From: Pseudomonadales bacterium
Lineage (GTDB): Bacteria; Pseudomonadota; Gammaproteobacteria; Pseudomonadales; DT-91
Reading direction: 5' to 3'
Length of the DNA stretch: 64,000 bases
Assembly (NCBI GenBank): GCA_013215055.1
Contig: JABSRQ010000011.1
Span: forward strand, 10,797-74,796
The position numbers were made by a program, and so were the translations under genes. Of this stretch, positions 46,727 to 55,712 are shown piece by piece. The notes under the pieces were generated by a model. That model had not been told where the DNA came from and did no database searches. It was given only the letters and a program-made list of their open reading frames with translations. How positions within the stretch are numbered: the stretch's first letter is position 1; the number at the start of each line of letters is the position of its first letter.

Positions 46727-47040
46727 TTTAGATTACCTGAGGTAGAGAGTTTATATGGGCTTGTAGTAAGTATAGCCAGATTTTAAGGCATCGATCTCAG
46801 TGGGAAATCGGTGCATGGTGGGTTATAAATATTGTCACGGCCGGTGTGAAAGGGTGGTTAACACCGGTTTTTCAGAGGCCATCAAATGCTAGACATATCT
46901 GGCAGGATCAGGGTGCTATGGATGGGGGGAGTAAAGAGGTTAATAGCCGCTTGCTACTTATGTTAGAGTGATTTTTAGTCTGGCCTACAGTAGAGTAAAC
47001 CGCATTGATAGGCTTGAATACATAGAGAAGTGAAGACTGA
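46727..47040. other. Divergent intergenic region
   Basis: 314 bp between two oppositely directed glutaredoxin-fold genes. No further gene or clear element seen; it should carry both promoters. Confidence 0.4.
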
Positions 47041-47268
47041 ATGAAACGTATTACTTTATATAGCATGGATAAGTGCCCCAATTGTGATTCGGCCAAAAAG
47101 TATCTGGATCAGCAGGGCATACGTTACCGCGTATGTAATGTTAAAACGTCTAAAGGGCAAAAGGAATTTGCGGCTACAGGTATGCGAGGCGTGCCGGTCT
47201 TAAAAATTGGTGATCAGCTATTAAATGGATTCTCTGTGAAGAAGTTTAATCAAATGTATAAAGCCTGA
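47041..47268 (+). CDS. Glutaredoxin family protein
   Basis: 75 residues: ITLYSMDKCPNCDSAKKYLD with active site CPNC, cis-Pro in MRGVPVLKIGDQ, and GFSVKKFNQMY at the C-terminus. A dithiol glutaredoxin or NrdH-like thiol-disulfide oxidoreductase. Divergent from the CxxC-less relative at 46726. Confidence 0.88.
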   Translation: MKRITLYSMDKCPNCDSAKKYLDQQGIRYRVCNVKTSKGQKEFAATGMRGVPVLKIGDQLLNGFSVKKFNQMYKA

Positions 47269-47309
47269 TCTTTTTACTGATGACAAACAGCGAGACGTGA
47301 AACATTAAT

Positions 47310-47939
47310 ATGTCGATTAAACAATCACAAACCCTATTAGATGAAATTGAGAAAATCACCGTAGGGCATTACGAAGCTAATGCCCAGTCTTTTTGGCAGG
47401 GCACAAAAGATCACGATGTGAGTCAAAATATCCAGGCTTTTTTACAAGCCCTAAGCGGTGATAAAGCCCAGGATATTCTCGATCTGGGTTGTGGCCCCGG
47501 ACGAGACCTGCTGAACTTTAAACAATTGGGTCACCGCCCCACGGGTCTGGATGGCAGCAAGGCGTTTTGTGATATGGCGCGGCAACACAGCGGCTGCCCA
47601 GTTTACCATCAACAGTTTTTAAACCTTGATCTGGCAGAGGCCAGCTTCGATGGTATCTTTGCCAATGCGTCTTTGTTTCATGTGCCCAGTCAGGAGTTGC
47701 CCGCTGTTTTATCAGCCTGTCATCGTGCGCTACGAACAGGTGGTATTTTGTTTACGTCGAATCCAAGGGGGGATGCCGAAGGCTGGCAAGGACAGCGTTA
47801 TGGGAATTATATGGAATTTGAGCAGAATGAAATTTGCCTGGAACAAGCGGGTTTTAAGATTCTCAATCATTATTATCGTCCCGAAGGCCTGCCGGTTAAT
47901 CAGCAACCTTGGCTGGCGATTGTGTGCCAGCGCGATTAA
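47310..47939 (+). CDS. Class I SAM-dependent methyltransferase
   Basis: 209 residues. Motif I ILDLGCGPGRDLLNF, motif II GLDGSKAFCDMA, motif IV FDGIFANASLFHVP, and LRTGGILFTSNPRG. A small-molecule methyltransferase of the UbiE/Methyltransf_11 type. About 40 bp after the glutaredoxin gene and probably cotranscribed. Substrate unknown. Confidence 0.9.
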   Translation: MSIKQSQTLLDEIEKITVGHYEANAQSFWQGTKDHDVSQNIQAFLQALSGDKAQDILDLGCGPGRDLLNFKQLGHRPTGLDGSKAFCDMARQHSGCPVYHQQFLNLDLAEASFDGIFANASLFHVPSQELPAVLSACHRALRTGGILFTSNPRGDAEGWQGQRYGNYMEFEQNEICLEQAGFKILNHYYRPEGLPVNQQPWLAIVCQRD

Positions 47940-48096
47940 TGCTTACGTCCGATTAAGCGAATAGGGGTTTAATTGGCCCTATATACAGTTTAAAAATCCG
48001 TTTCAGGGCTAAATCTCAGGTTTTTAATTTTCCGCTAGAATAAAGGCAGTGTTTATTTTTATCGCTGCGTTTATTCATCCTAATAACTGAGAGGGG

Positions 48097-48545
48097 TTGC
48101 TGAAACTGGAAAATTTTGACGTCTTGATTATAGGGGCCGGCATTGCCGGTATAGGCGCAGCCTATCATTTACAACAACGCTGCCCGGATAAATCTTATGC
48201 GATTATCGAAGCGCGGCAGGCCATAGGCGGTACCTGGGATCTTTTTCGTTATCCTGGCATTCGCTCCGATTCGGATATGTTCACTATGGGTTATAGCTTT
48301 AAACCCTGGTCAGGATCAAAGCTTATGGCCAGTGGCGATGCCATTCTAGAATATATTCAAGAGACGGCTGCAGAGTTTCAAATCACTAAAAAAATTCGTT
48401 TTAATCTGCAGGTACTTGCCGCCGAATGGTCCAGTTTGGAATCCCTGTGGACATTACGACTGCTTAACAGCACAAACGGTGAGCAGCTGTCGATCAGCTG
48501 TAATTTTTTACATATGTGCTGTGGTTATTACGATTATCATCAGCC
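48097..48545 (+). pseudogene. Flavin-containing monooxygenase (BVMO-type), truncated by IS91-family insertion
   Basis: Only the N-terminal ~150 residues remain: FAD motif VLIIGAGIAGIGAAYHL, GGTWDLFRYPGIRSDSDMFT (the BVMO/FMO GGTW and YPG box) and HMCCGYYDYHQPYAP. Full enzymes are about 480-500 residues with a second NADPH motif, which is missing. Homology stops at about 48545, where IS91 transposase-like sequence begins in another frame. The start is TTG/CTG near 48097 with GAGAGGGG directly upstream. Inactive as it stands. Confidence 0.88.
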
Positions 48546-49330
48546 CTATGCACCGCTTAGAAACATCGGGCTTTTTGGAGAAGGATGCCGAACAGCCTTA
48601 TCTAAACTTGGCCGAAGAAGATGATACCGGCATGCCGCACTTGCAGGGCAGCGCCATTACCTACCGCATTGCTACGGGGCCGTTGCAAGGCCAAAAAACA
48701 CTGACGCTGAAAACGCTACCCGCCATCATTGATGGTAATTATTCCCAAGCTGTAAAAGCCAATGGTTTTTCTCTGCATGCTGGTGTTGTTTGCCAAGCTA
48801 AAGAACGCAAAAAGGCTGGAACGCCTGTGCCGCTATACCGCCAGAGGCGCTTTATCAGAGGCCAGATTGGGCCGGAATAAACAAGGTCAAGTGCTGTATA
48901 AACTAAAAACGCCTTATAACAACGGTACGACTCACGTAGTATCTACGCCACTTGAATTTATAGCCCGTTTAGCGGCTCTCATACCGCCCCCTAAACTTAA
49001 CCTTACTCGCGATCATGGTGTATTCGCACCGAATCACAAACTAAGAAAAGCAATCGTCAGAGAGAAAATCACGCTAAAAGAAAATCAAAAATCAGCTGAG
49101 GTTAAAAGCCCTGCCTACCGTTTAACCTGGGCCAACGCCTAAAACGCGTATTCAATATTGATATTGAGATCTGCAGTCAATGTGGTGGCAGCGTTAAAAT
49201 CATTTCCACGATTAAAGATCCTATTGTCATCAAAAGGATCTTAGATCACATCAGTAGAACTCAAGAGCCCATCCCGCCAGCCTTTCAGTTACCCGAAGCG
49301 CATGCACCGCCAACAAGACTCAATACTTAA
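48546..49330 (+). pseudogene. IS91-family transposase, C-terminal part with two frameshifts
   Basis: Three frames must be joined. Frame a: LETSGFLEKDAEQPYLNLAE and LQGSAITYRIATGPLQGQKT; near 48812 a shift to frame b: LERLCRYTARGALSEARLGR and LTRDHGVFAPNHKLRKAIV; near 49134 one missing A shifts to frame c: KRVFNIDIEICSQCGGSVKI then KDPIVIKRILDHI, ending TAA 49328. This is the Y2/HUH-type IS91 transposase C-terminal half; the catalytic N-terminal half is absent. Non-functional remnant, continuing into the IS 3' end at 49350-49546. Confidence 0.9.
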
Positions 49331-49349
49331 CAGTGACCTTAGAAAACGG

Positions 49350-49546
49350 CTAACTTCAGCATGCCTTACCGACATGCCCAGACAGCTTTGAGCATTAAAA
49401 ATTTAATAGAAATAACCGATCTAACAGGTTAACCTCATATTCGATTGCAGGCTATAAGCGTTGGGATTTCATTGTAAGTAATGCAACTGCAGTCATACAA
49501 GGCATTCATAATGTACGATGAATCGCGGTTATATTGCTTATACTCT
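49350..49546 (+). repeat. 197-bp direct repeat copy 1 (IS91-family 3' end)
   Basis: Starts CTAACTTCAGCATGCC and ends TATTGCTTATACTCT. By eye it differs from copy 2 (53720-53916) at about 10 of 197 positions with no indels. It follows the transposase stop by 20 bp, so it is the 3' (ori-side) end of the element. Confidence 0.93.
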
Positions 49547-49655
49547 TCAGGCTATAAAGTAGCGGAGCAACTAGCAAGAACACTACAACACCTAATGAAT
49601 AAATATAATTTTCATCTTTTCATAAGACAAGTTGCTATAAAAGACAAAGAAGTCA

Positions 49656-50720
49656 TTAGTTTTCTTTTTCTAAGATCTCACTTAAGGTATTGTTGAGATT
49701 ATTTGTAAATGTATTTATTGAAAATTCATGTCTTGCGTATTTGAAAATATCTTCATGTAACACCTCTAACTCACTGTTTGATTTTTTTGATATATTAGTG
49801 AGCTCTTGTTCAATATAATCTATTTGATAATTTTTTAAAAAAAGAGCCTTATCTTTCAATTTATTAAATCCAGTATCTTCGATAACAATTGGAATTAGCC
49901 CATGTAACATTCCTGTTAATACAGATGTTGACATTGCTTCAGAGCAAGACGGGAGAATTATATAACTACATTTATTGACTAACTCTATAAAATGCTCGCC
50001 ATTAACATCTATTCTGTTATGGTTTATTATATTTTTTGATGAAGCCTTTATCAGGTTTTTTTCTTTATCTATCAAACCACACACATGTAAAGTTAAATCT
50101 TTTTGGCCTTCAAAAGCATCAATAAGTAAGTCTAACCCCTTATGTATAGCGCCTTCAGAACCAAACCACAAAAAATTCTTTTTACTTTCATCAAAATTTC
50201 TTTTAAAAAAAGAATATTTTTTATTTAAAAGACCTGTCGGATTTATCGAGTATGTTTTTATTTTAAGACCGCTCAACTGTTCAACGTCTCCTAAAGAAAT
50301 CACATAATCAATATTCTCAAACGATTTATTTGTAAAATACCGTCCAGAACGAGAAACTTTGCATCTTATATTTTTCCTCTCATAGTAGTACTCAATTCGT
50401 TTTAATTCAGCATTTCTTGAGAACTCAGGGGTACCTTCAGTTAAATACAATATTCTATTTGCTTTTTCTTGCCTTGAACAAAAATATTCAAAAGCTACGC
50501 CAAATCCAAATATCACATCATACTGTTTTTCTTTTATTTTACTAAAATCATTTTCCTGACAATGTATTAAGTCTATTACAAAGTCATTATCAATAAAAAA
50601 CTTTATAATCTGGTTGGCTTCTAAGACGTTAGTATGGTAAATGCTTCCTGACAATGTTTCATATAGGTGGCCATCAATATATGAAACTAAAACTTTTTTT
50701 TGTTTAACTGTTAAGTCCAA
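49656..50720 (-). CDS. Glycosyltransferase, GT4-like, with probable frameshifted N-terminus
   Basis: 354 residues from TTG 50720. GT-B features: NFLWFGSEGAIHKGLDLLID (donor-site loop), VNKCSYIILPSCSEAMSTSV and GMLHGLIPIVIEDTGFNKL, typical of family 4. A better start is ATG 50788, 1 bp past the previous stop; its frame reads MIKKTLKKILKKK and reaches an A9 run (50751-50759), after which a one-base slip continues into this frame as KDFTRIYQNINLDLTVKQKK. So the true protein is probably about 23 residues longer. AT-rich; last gene of a three-gene glycosyltransferase operon. Sugar unknown. Confidence 0.85.
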   Translation of the reverse strand: MDLTVKQKKVLVSYIDGHLYETLSGSIYHTNVLEANQIIKFFIDNDFVIDLIHCQENDFSKIKEKQYDVIFGFGVAFEYFCSRQEKANRILYLTEGTPEFSRNAELKRIEYYYERKNIRCKVSRSGRYFTNKSFENIDYVISLGDVEQLSGLKIKTYSINPTGLLNKKYSFFKRNFDESKKNFLWFGSEGAIHKGLDLLIDAFEGQKDLTLHVCGLIDKEKNLIKASSKNIINHNRIDVNGEHFIELVNKCSYIILPSCSEAMSTSVLTGMLHGLIPIVIEDTGFNKLKDKALFLKNYQIDYIEQELTNISKKSNSELEVLHEDIFKYARHEFSINTFTNNLNNTLSEILEKEN

Positions 50721-50789
50721 ATTAATATTCTGGTATATCCTGGTAAAATCTTTTTTTTTAATATTTTTTTCAATGTTTTCTTTATCATA

Positions 50790-52007
50790 TTAGGCACCAA
50801 GACTTGTGAAGTAACTCATATACTCTTTAACTATCTGTTTAAGCATAAATTTATCCTCTGCCACCTTATAACAATTTTCCTGCAGCCTAGTTTTTTCTAG
50901 CAAAGCATACTTAATTCCTTCTGCCAAATCTTCGCTATTTTTATATTTTGCGATATAACCAGTATGCTTATGTTGAACAATATCTGTAGCAGCTCCTGTG
51001 TTCTCAAAACATACTGATGGAACCCCGCAACACATCGCTTCTAAAAAAACTAACCCAAAAGATTCCTCTAATGAAGGCCCAACAAATACATCAGATAAAG
51101 AGTAAATTTCCATTAGCTTTTCTCTTGAATTTATAAAGCCTAAATTATTAACTTTAAAATTCTCTAACGTTACCTCATCATTTCCAAAGGTAATTATTTC
51201 AGTATCTTTTAAGTCCAATATATTTAATGCATTTTTTAGATATTCAAACCCCTTATAGCCTATCTTAGTTGATGTTGCGCCAAATAGAATATACGTCTTT
51301 TCCTTGCTCAAACCATATTGCTCTCGCAAAGAATTTTTATCTAATCTATATACCTTATCTTCTCCATGATTTATTATTTTAAAGTTGCTCTTCGCAAACA
51401 TTCTATTTTTTATAGCCTGATCTTTGATATATTTACTTGGAGTTATAATATTAAACGTTTCATTTGAAAAATGCTTTCTTTTAAGTTTTAATATTTTTTT
51501 TGTTATATCGTTTTCTTTATTTGAATTTAATAACGGACAGGACCCACACTCTAAAATATACTTTTCACAACCATTTCTCACGTGGCATCCACCAGTAAAT
51601 GGCCAACTATCATAAAATTGCCAAACAACAATTTTGTCTAAATTATTCAAATATTTAATATCTTTTAATGTTAAAAAACAACCATTAACCCAATGAATGC
51701 ATATGACATCGGCCCATTCCAGTTGCTCTTGAACTCTCTTTTTTTTAAGATTAACACCTAATAATGCACTCGAAAAAACTGTCTCTTTATTTTTAGAAAA
51801 TAGAATTTTTTGCTCAAACCAACATTTAACTTTAAGAGCTATTTTATCCCAAGGTGTTTCTATTATTTCATATACTTCATTGTCGCCAGTGCTGTCCCTT
51901 AAGCACAACATACGAGATTCAACACCTTCTTCTGTATTAAATGAGTTGTGCAGCCTATAGCCCCAGCTACTTTCTTGAACATAGGTAAGAAGTGTTAAAA
52001 TTTTCAA
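50790..52007 (-). CDS. Glycosyltransferase family 4, WcaC-like
   Basis: 405 residues. IHWVNGCFLTLKDI, FYDSWPFTGGCHVRNGCEKY and CGSCPLLNSNKENDI match the Cys-containing segment of WcaC-like colanic-acid transferases; TYILFGATSTKIGYKGFEYL and LSDVFVGPSLEESFGLVFLE (EX7E motif) give the GT4 C-terminal domain. Acts in the cytosol on lipid-linked exopolysaccharide or O-antigen precursors, by family. ATG 52007. 8 bp after the preceding gene's stop. Very AT-rich compared with the core genes. Confidence 0.92.
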   Translation of the reverse strand: MKILTLLTYVQESSWGYRLHNSFNTEEGVESRMLCLRDSTGDNEVYEIIETPWDKIALKVKCWFEQKILFSKNKETVFSSALLGVNLKKKRVQEQLEWADVICIHWVNGCFLTLKDIKYLNNLDKIVVWQFYDSWPFTGGCHVRNGCEKYILECGSCPLLNSNKENDITKKILKLKRKHFSNETFNIITPSKYIKDQAIKNRMFAKSNFKIINHGEDKVYRLDKNSLREQYGLSKEKTYILFGATSTKIGYKGFEYLKNALNILDLKDTEIITFGNDEVTLENFKVNNLGFINSREKLMEIYSLSDVFVGPSLEESFGLVFLEAMCCGVPSVCFENTGAATDIVQHKHTGYIAKYKNSEDLAEGIKYALLEKTRLQENCYKVAEDKFMLKQIVKEYMSYFTSLGA

Positions 52008-52015
52008 TTATTCAA

Positions 52016-52885
52016 CTACCTTTTCTTGGCTATTACAAATTTTGATCTTAATTTTTTCAATATTACTCTAGCAAAAAGTACTGGTTTTTCCCTAAGTAAC
52101 AGTAAAACGTCTCTTTTCTCTAACTTTGATAACATTACATTACTTAGCCATTCGTAGTTAACACTATTTATATCTATTTTCTTGGAAAAATCTATTGATT
52201 CATCAGGTTTTACACCACTATATAAGTCATGAATATGCTTCATAATCACAATATCATTTAACCTATTCCAGTCACATTTACATCGAATATGAAATTGCTT
52301 AAATAATAAATCAACATTTAGTTTAGGTAACTCCATGAGGCTCGTTATATCAATACGACTAGCATTAGTATTTCTTATATTCAGAGAGTTTAATAATGTC
52401 CCGAGAGCAACATCATCTATCAATTCATGATTCCATTTATCTTTATTATTTATGACCGTTTGAACCGATTTCTTGCTCAAGGTGTATCCACACCCCGATG
52501 CAAACATCCCTCCGTTAAATCCCGAATATATATGCTTATTAAACTCATATTGAGACAAATGTTTTAATAAATTTTCAATATGCACATATGAACTTGTGTT
52601 AGTTCTAAATAAAAAATCATAATCAAAATTTTCTTCAACATACTCAAATGCACCTATAGTTTTATACCCGATATTTTCTAACAATTCTGGGTATGGTAAA
52701 AACAGCCTATCATCAACTATCTTTTCTTCATCACCACCATAATAAAAGAGTACTGAAACATTTTTTGGTAACTGGCTGTGTTTATACCAAGTTTTGCGAA
52801 TCCCTTCATTTTCAATTTTATTCCAAGGATCTGCATTATTTGATAGAACAAGAATAACTAATTTTATTTCGTTGACATCACTCAT
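52016..52885 (-). CDS. Glycosyltransferase-like protein, GT31/fringe type
   Basis: 289 residues. NEGIRKTWYKHSQLPKNVSV (R-x-TW box), YDFLFRTNTSSYVHIENLLK in the place of the DxD region (the Asp pair is not evident), YSGFNGGMFASGCGYTLSKK and DDVALGTLL (EDV-like) resemble beta-1,3-galactosyltransferase family patterns. The missing canonical DxD makes activity uncertain. ATG 52885; first intact gene of the three-gene operon. Confidence 0.75.
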   Translation of the reverse strand: MSDVNEIKLVILVLSNNADPWNKIENEGIRKTWYKHSQLPKNVSVLFYYGGDEEKIVDDRLFLPYPELLENIGYKTIGAFEYVEENFDYDFLFRTNTSSYVHIENLLKHLSQYEFNKHIYSGFNGGMFASGCGYTLSKKSVQTVINNKDKWNHELIDDVALGTLLNSLNIRNTNASRIDITSLMELPKLNVDLLFKQFHIRCKCDWNRLNDIVIMKHIHDLYSGVKPDESIDFSKKIDINSVNYEWLSNVMLSKLEKRDVLLLLREKPVLFARVILKKLRSKFVIAKKR

Positions 52886-53030
52886 ACTTACGCCCTCATT
52901 GACTTATAATGCTCTGCGTTTAAAAAATTCTTCTTGTATGAAACGTCTTCTCTCATTTTTCTATCAGCAGCCATCATTTCCTTTCCAAATGTAACATATC
53001 GACCCAAAGAAACGCGCCACCCCTTAAAAT
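52886..53030 (-). pseudogene. C-terminal gene remnant upstream of GT operon
   Basis: An open frame with no start reads FKGWRVSLGRYVTFGKEMMA then DRKMREDVSYKKNFLNAEHY and ends KSMRA at TAA, about 5 bp before the GT31-like ATG. Stops lie just upstream near 53030. Looks like the tail of a lost biosynthesis gene; family unknown. The rest of 53031-53132 is AT-rich with nothing seen. Confidence 0.4.
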
Positions 53031-53132
53031 AAACATATTATTACAATAATTTTTCTTCCGATTTTCTATAAAAAAGTTTTTATTCAATGTCAGGTTGAAG
53101 TTTTGAACTAATATCGTTCGCAAACAGACAAT

Positions 53133-53719
53133 TCATTTCCTTATTATGAATAAGATAAAATCACCCCCATCACTATTAAAGGCTTCCCAAGAGTTATCTT
53201 TTTCTGGCATTGTGGAAGATATATGAACCACATTATACGTTGCTAGCATAGCTTCATCAAATATTAGCACTCCAGGGTCATGGTATAATAGCTATACCAA
53301 TGCGTTGGCGTTGACCTCCTGATAGCTGAACGCCTCTCTCGCCGACGCTGGTTTCAATACCTTCGCTTAATTCAGAAATGAGAGCATCCAAATGAGCCAG
53401 CTTAATAACCGTTGTTAATCTATCAACATCAATGTTTTCTCGAGAATATCCAAAAGCGATGTTTTCAGCGATACTCGAGTCTGAAAGAAATATACTTTGC
53501 GGAACATAACCTATATTTTTCTGCCAGCAATTACGGTTACTATCAGTTATTTTATTGTTATCAATACGTAGCTGCCCTTCATCAGGTGTGATAAGGCCAA
53601 TTAGAATATCAATCAATGTTGATTTTCCTGAGCCTGAGGCACCGACAAAAGCAATAGTGCTATTGGGTTTTATTGATAGTGTAATATTCTTTAAGGCTGG
53701 ACCTGTGGCTGAAGGGTAA
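53133..53719 (-). pseudogene. ABC transporter ATPase domain remnant (PglK/MsbA-like)
   Basis: Nucleotide-binding domain of an exporter: ALKNITLSIKPNSTIAFVGA, Walker A GASGSGKSTL, Q-loop IGYVPQSIFLSDSS, signature QLSGGQRQRIGIA. Right after that the frame is lost; a shifted frame carries the Walker B-like LYHDPGVLIFDEA (about 53251) and then unrelated sequence to TGA at 53133. The membrane domain is missing: upstream the gene is cut by the 197-bp repeat at 53720 (the ATG at 53745 is inside the repeat). Probably a lost flippase of the glycan cluster. Confidence 0.87.
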
Positions 53720-53916
53720 CTAACTTCAGCATGCCTTACCGACATGCCCTGACAGCTTTGTCCATTAACAATTTAATAAAAATAACCGATCTAACAGGTT
53801 AAGCTTATATTCGATTGCAGGCTATAAGCGTTGGATTTTCATTGTAAGTAATGCAACTGCAGTCATACAAGGCATTCATAATGCACGATGAATCGCGGTT
53901 ATATTGCTTATACTCT
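53720..53916 (+). repeat. 197-bp direct repeat copy 2 (IS91-family 3' end)
   Basis: Same orientation as 49350-49546 and about 95% identical by eye. Here it directly abuts the ABC remnant and no transposase coding remains. The 191 bp that follow before 54108 hold only a short hairpin (CATTAAGC at 53996, GCTTAATG at 54017). Confidence 0.93.
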
Positions 53917-54107
53917 ACAAAGCGTCCTTCCGATATTACCATTTAAGTCTAGTTTTTATCGTTAGATTATTGGCCGGTGATGTGTCATAAACGGGCATTA
54001 AGCTTACAGCCTCATTGCTTAATGGGAGGGTGAATAAAACTCTCGTAACTGCGTATTTGTGGCAGTAAGATGCGTCTTTTAAGTTCACGCTAAATAACGA
54101 GACGTTG

Positions 54108-54449
54108 ATGACCACACTTGATGCCTGCCCGAAATGTAGCTCAGAACTTGTCTATCAGGATCAAAATTTATTGATTTTCCCGGAATGTGCGCATGAATGG
54201 TACCCGGACGAAGTGCTGGTCGATGAAGAGGCTGTGACGGTAAAAGATGCCAACGGCAGACTTCTCGCAGAAGGTGACAAAGTCACACTCATTAAAGACT
54301 TGAGGGTTAAAAGTAGCTCTCAAGTGCTTAAAATAGGTACGAAGGCGCTGATCAGGCGCATCAAAGATGGCAAGGACCACGAGCTAGACTGCAGAGTCGA
54401 TGGTGCAGGTGAAATGATGGTAACGGCTAAATTTGTCAAGAAAGCCTGA
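54108..54449 (+). CDS. yjdM: PhnA/YjdM family zinc-ribbon protein
   Basis: 113 residues, collinear with E. coli YjdM (formerly PhnA): LDACPKCSSELVYQDQNLLI, TVKDANGRLLAEGDKVTLIK, KVKSSSQVLKIGTKA-like segment, and MVTAKFVKK at the end. The zinc ribbon normally has CPxC twice; here the second pair reads FPEC, so one Cys ligand is missing. Its link to phosphonate use is historical and not established. ATG 54108 follows a TTG that also is in frame. Confidence 0.88.
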   Translation: MTTLDACPKCSSELVYQDQNLLIFPECAHEWYPDEVLVDEEAVTVKDANGRLLAEGDKVTLIKDLRVKSSSQVLKIGTKALIRRIKDGKDHELDCRVDGAGEMMVTAKFVKKA

Positions 54450-54563
54450 CATGACGACTTATTTCTATTGAATAGCAAACGGGCAAAGCTGCTTGGGTAT
54501 TTCTGTCTGAAATACCGCAGTAGGCCTGGACTTTACGTGTTCTAGTTATTTATTGACCGGTGT

Positions 54564-55256
54564 CTATGCTCTATCGTTAGTGGTCTCAAGCGGCTGCTCC
54601 TGCGGTTTATCAGATGATAATTTCAGGCTTAATTTCAGCGTCACGAATAATATTGCCAGGCTTAATAACAACCAGCTTCCCCCCCATAAAACCGTGGCTC
54701 CGCCAAATTCCTCGGCTAACATAAATGCATCAGAACGTAATGATGAGCGGGCAATGGTATCGCTATAAATATCCAGTGGTACATAGAGCATACTGGTCAT
54801 GCCAATCACGCGCAGGACAAAGTCATTGATGTGCATGGAAGCTTTGATACTCAAAATGATCATACAAATCGCTGTCAATACACTGAAGCCTAGAGCAAAA
54901 GCATCTCTGACAAAACATGCCGCAACGCCGAGGATAGTTAAAGCCAGACAAAACATGATGGCTTTATCGTATTTACTCGCGACGGCTAATAAGTAAATCA
55001 CCACGCCCCAAACCAGAGAACCTAAATAGCCGGCGCTCAGCGTCAGAAACCGATTGCCGCCCAGCGATAGCACATGGCCACCTTGCATAGGATTGACCAC
55101 CAACTCCACAACTTTCCCGCCGCTGGCGACAGTCATCAGCGCATGGGATGATTCATGGAAAAACACCACTAACAACTTTAACGGATAGATGGCAGGTGTC
55201 GGCCAGAGCAGAAATACGGCGACGATAATGGCGAATAGAATGAGTAGAGGTTTCAC
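54564..55256 (-). CDS. M50B-type membrane metallopeptidase
   Basis: 230 residues, about seven TM helices. Zinc motif HESSH (HExxH) in the second hydrophobic segment (VVFFHESSHALMTVASGGKV), followed by NPMQGGHVLSLGGNRFLTLS, and a third-ligand region near YVPLDIYSD. Matches the Peptidase_M50B family, related to site-2 intramembrane proteases. The C-terminal tail is charged and Gln/Asp-rich. Substrate unknown. Confidence 0.87.
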   Translation of the reverse strand: MKPLLILFAIIVAVFLLWPTPAIYPLKLLVVFFHESSHALMTVASGGKVVELVVNPMQGGHVLSLGGNRFLTLSAGYLGSLVWGVVIYLLAVASKYDKAIMFCLALTILGVAACFVRDAFALGFSVLTAICMIILSIKASMHINDFVLRVIGMTSMLYVPLDIYSDTIARSSLRSDAFMLAEEFGGATVLWGGSWLLLSLAILFVTLKLSLKLSSDKPQEQPLETTNDRA

Positions 55257-55712
55257 AGGCCTTGATCCTTAATGCTGGGTGTTTTATCCGTCAGGGCTGA
55301 CCGGACACATTGCTTATGGATACATCATACGGAGATATATTCAGCAAACAATATTTAAGCGTAAAAATAGAATCTGCCCCCCTGTACTTATTTAGTATAT
55401 TGAAAGCAGGGCAAAGGATTTAGTGTGTTAGATAAGCGATCTGACCTCGAAAAATCAAGTAAAAACGGTAGCTCGCCAGTGTATCTGGCGTAGTTAATTT
55501 ATCTGCAAGGTCTCGGTGATACTTTTCTCTCATCTAACATATCAATACTATATGTTCCAAAGTGAGTTAAAGACAGTGGTTACATCAAAACTCGCTGTTA
55601 GCCGTTTCGTTTTTTTAGTCTTTATCAACAATGTCAGAAGGGAAAATGATCTGCTCTAAAATTTTTTTATTACTGCAGTAATCACAGCGAACCACCATTT
55701 ATATTAATCGCA
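55257..55712. other. Intergenic region left of IS30 element
   Basis: 456 bp without a supported gene. Contains CGCCAGTGTATCTGGCG (hairpin near 55473). Nothing else recognised. Confidence 0.4.

Noticed and set aside
50760-50792. Separate short gene from ATG 50788 (25 codons)
   Set aside because: Better explained as the frameshifted N-terminus of the glycosyltransferase that follows.
53720-53745. N-terminal residues MSVRHAEV of the ABC remnant as native sequence
   Set aside because: These bases belong to the 197-bp repeat, which occurs without any ABC gene at 49350; native ABC coding starts after it.
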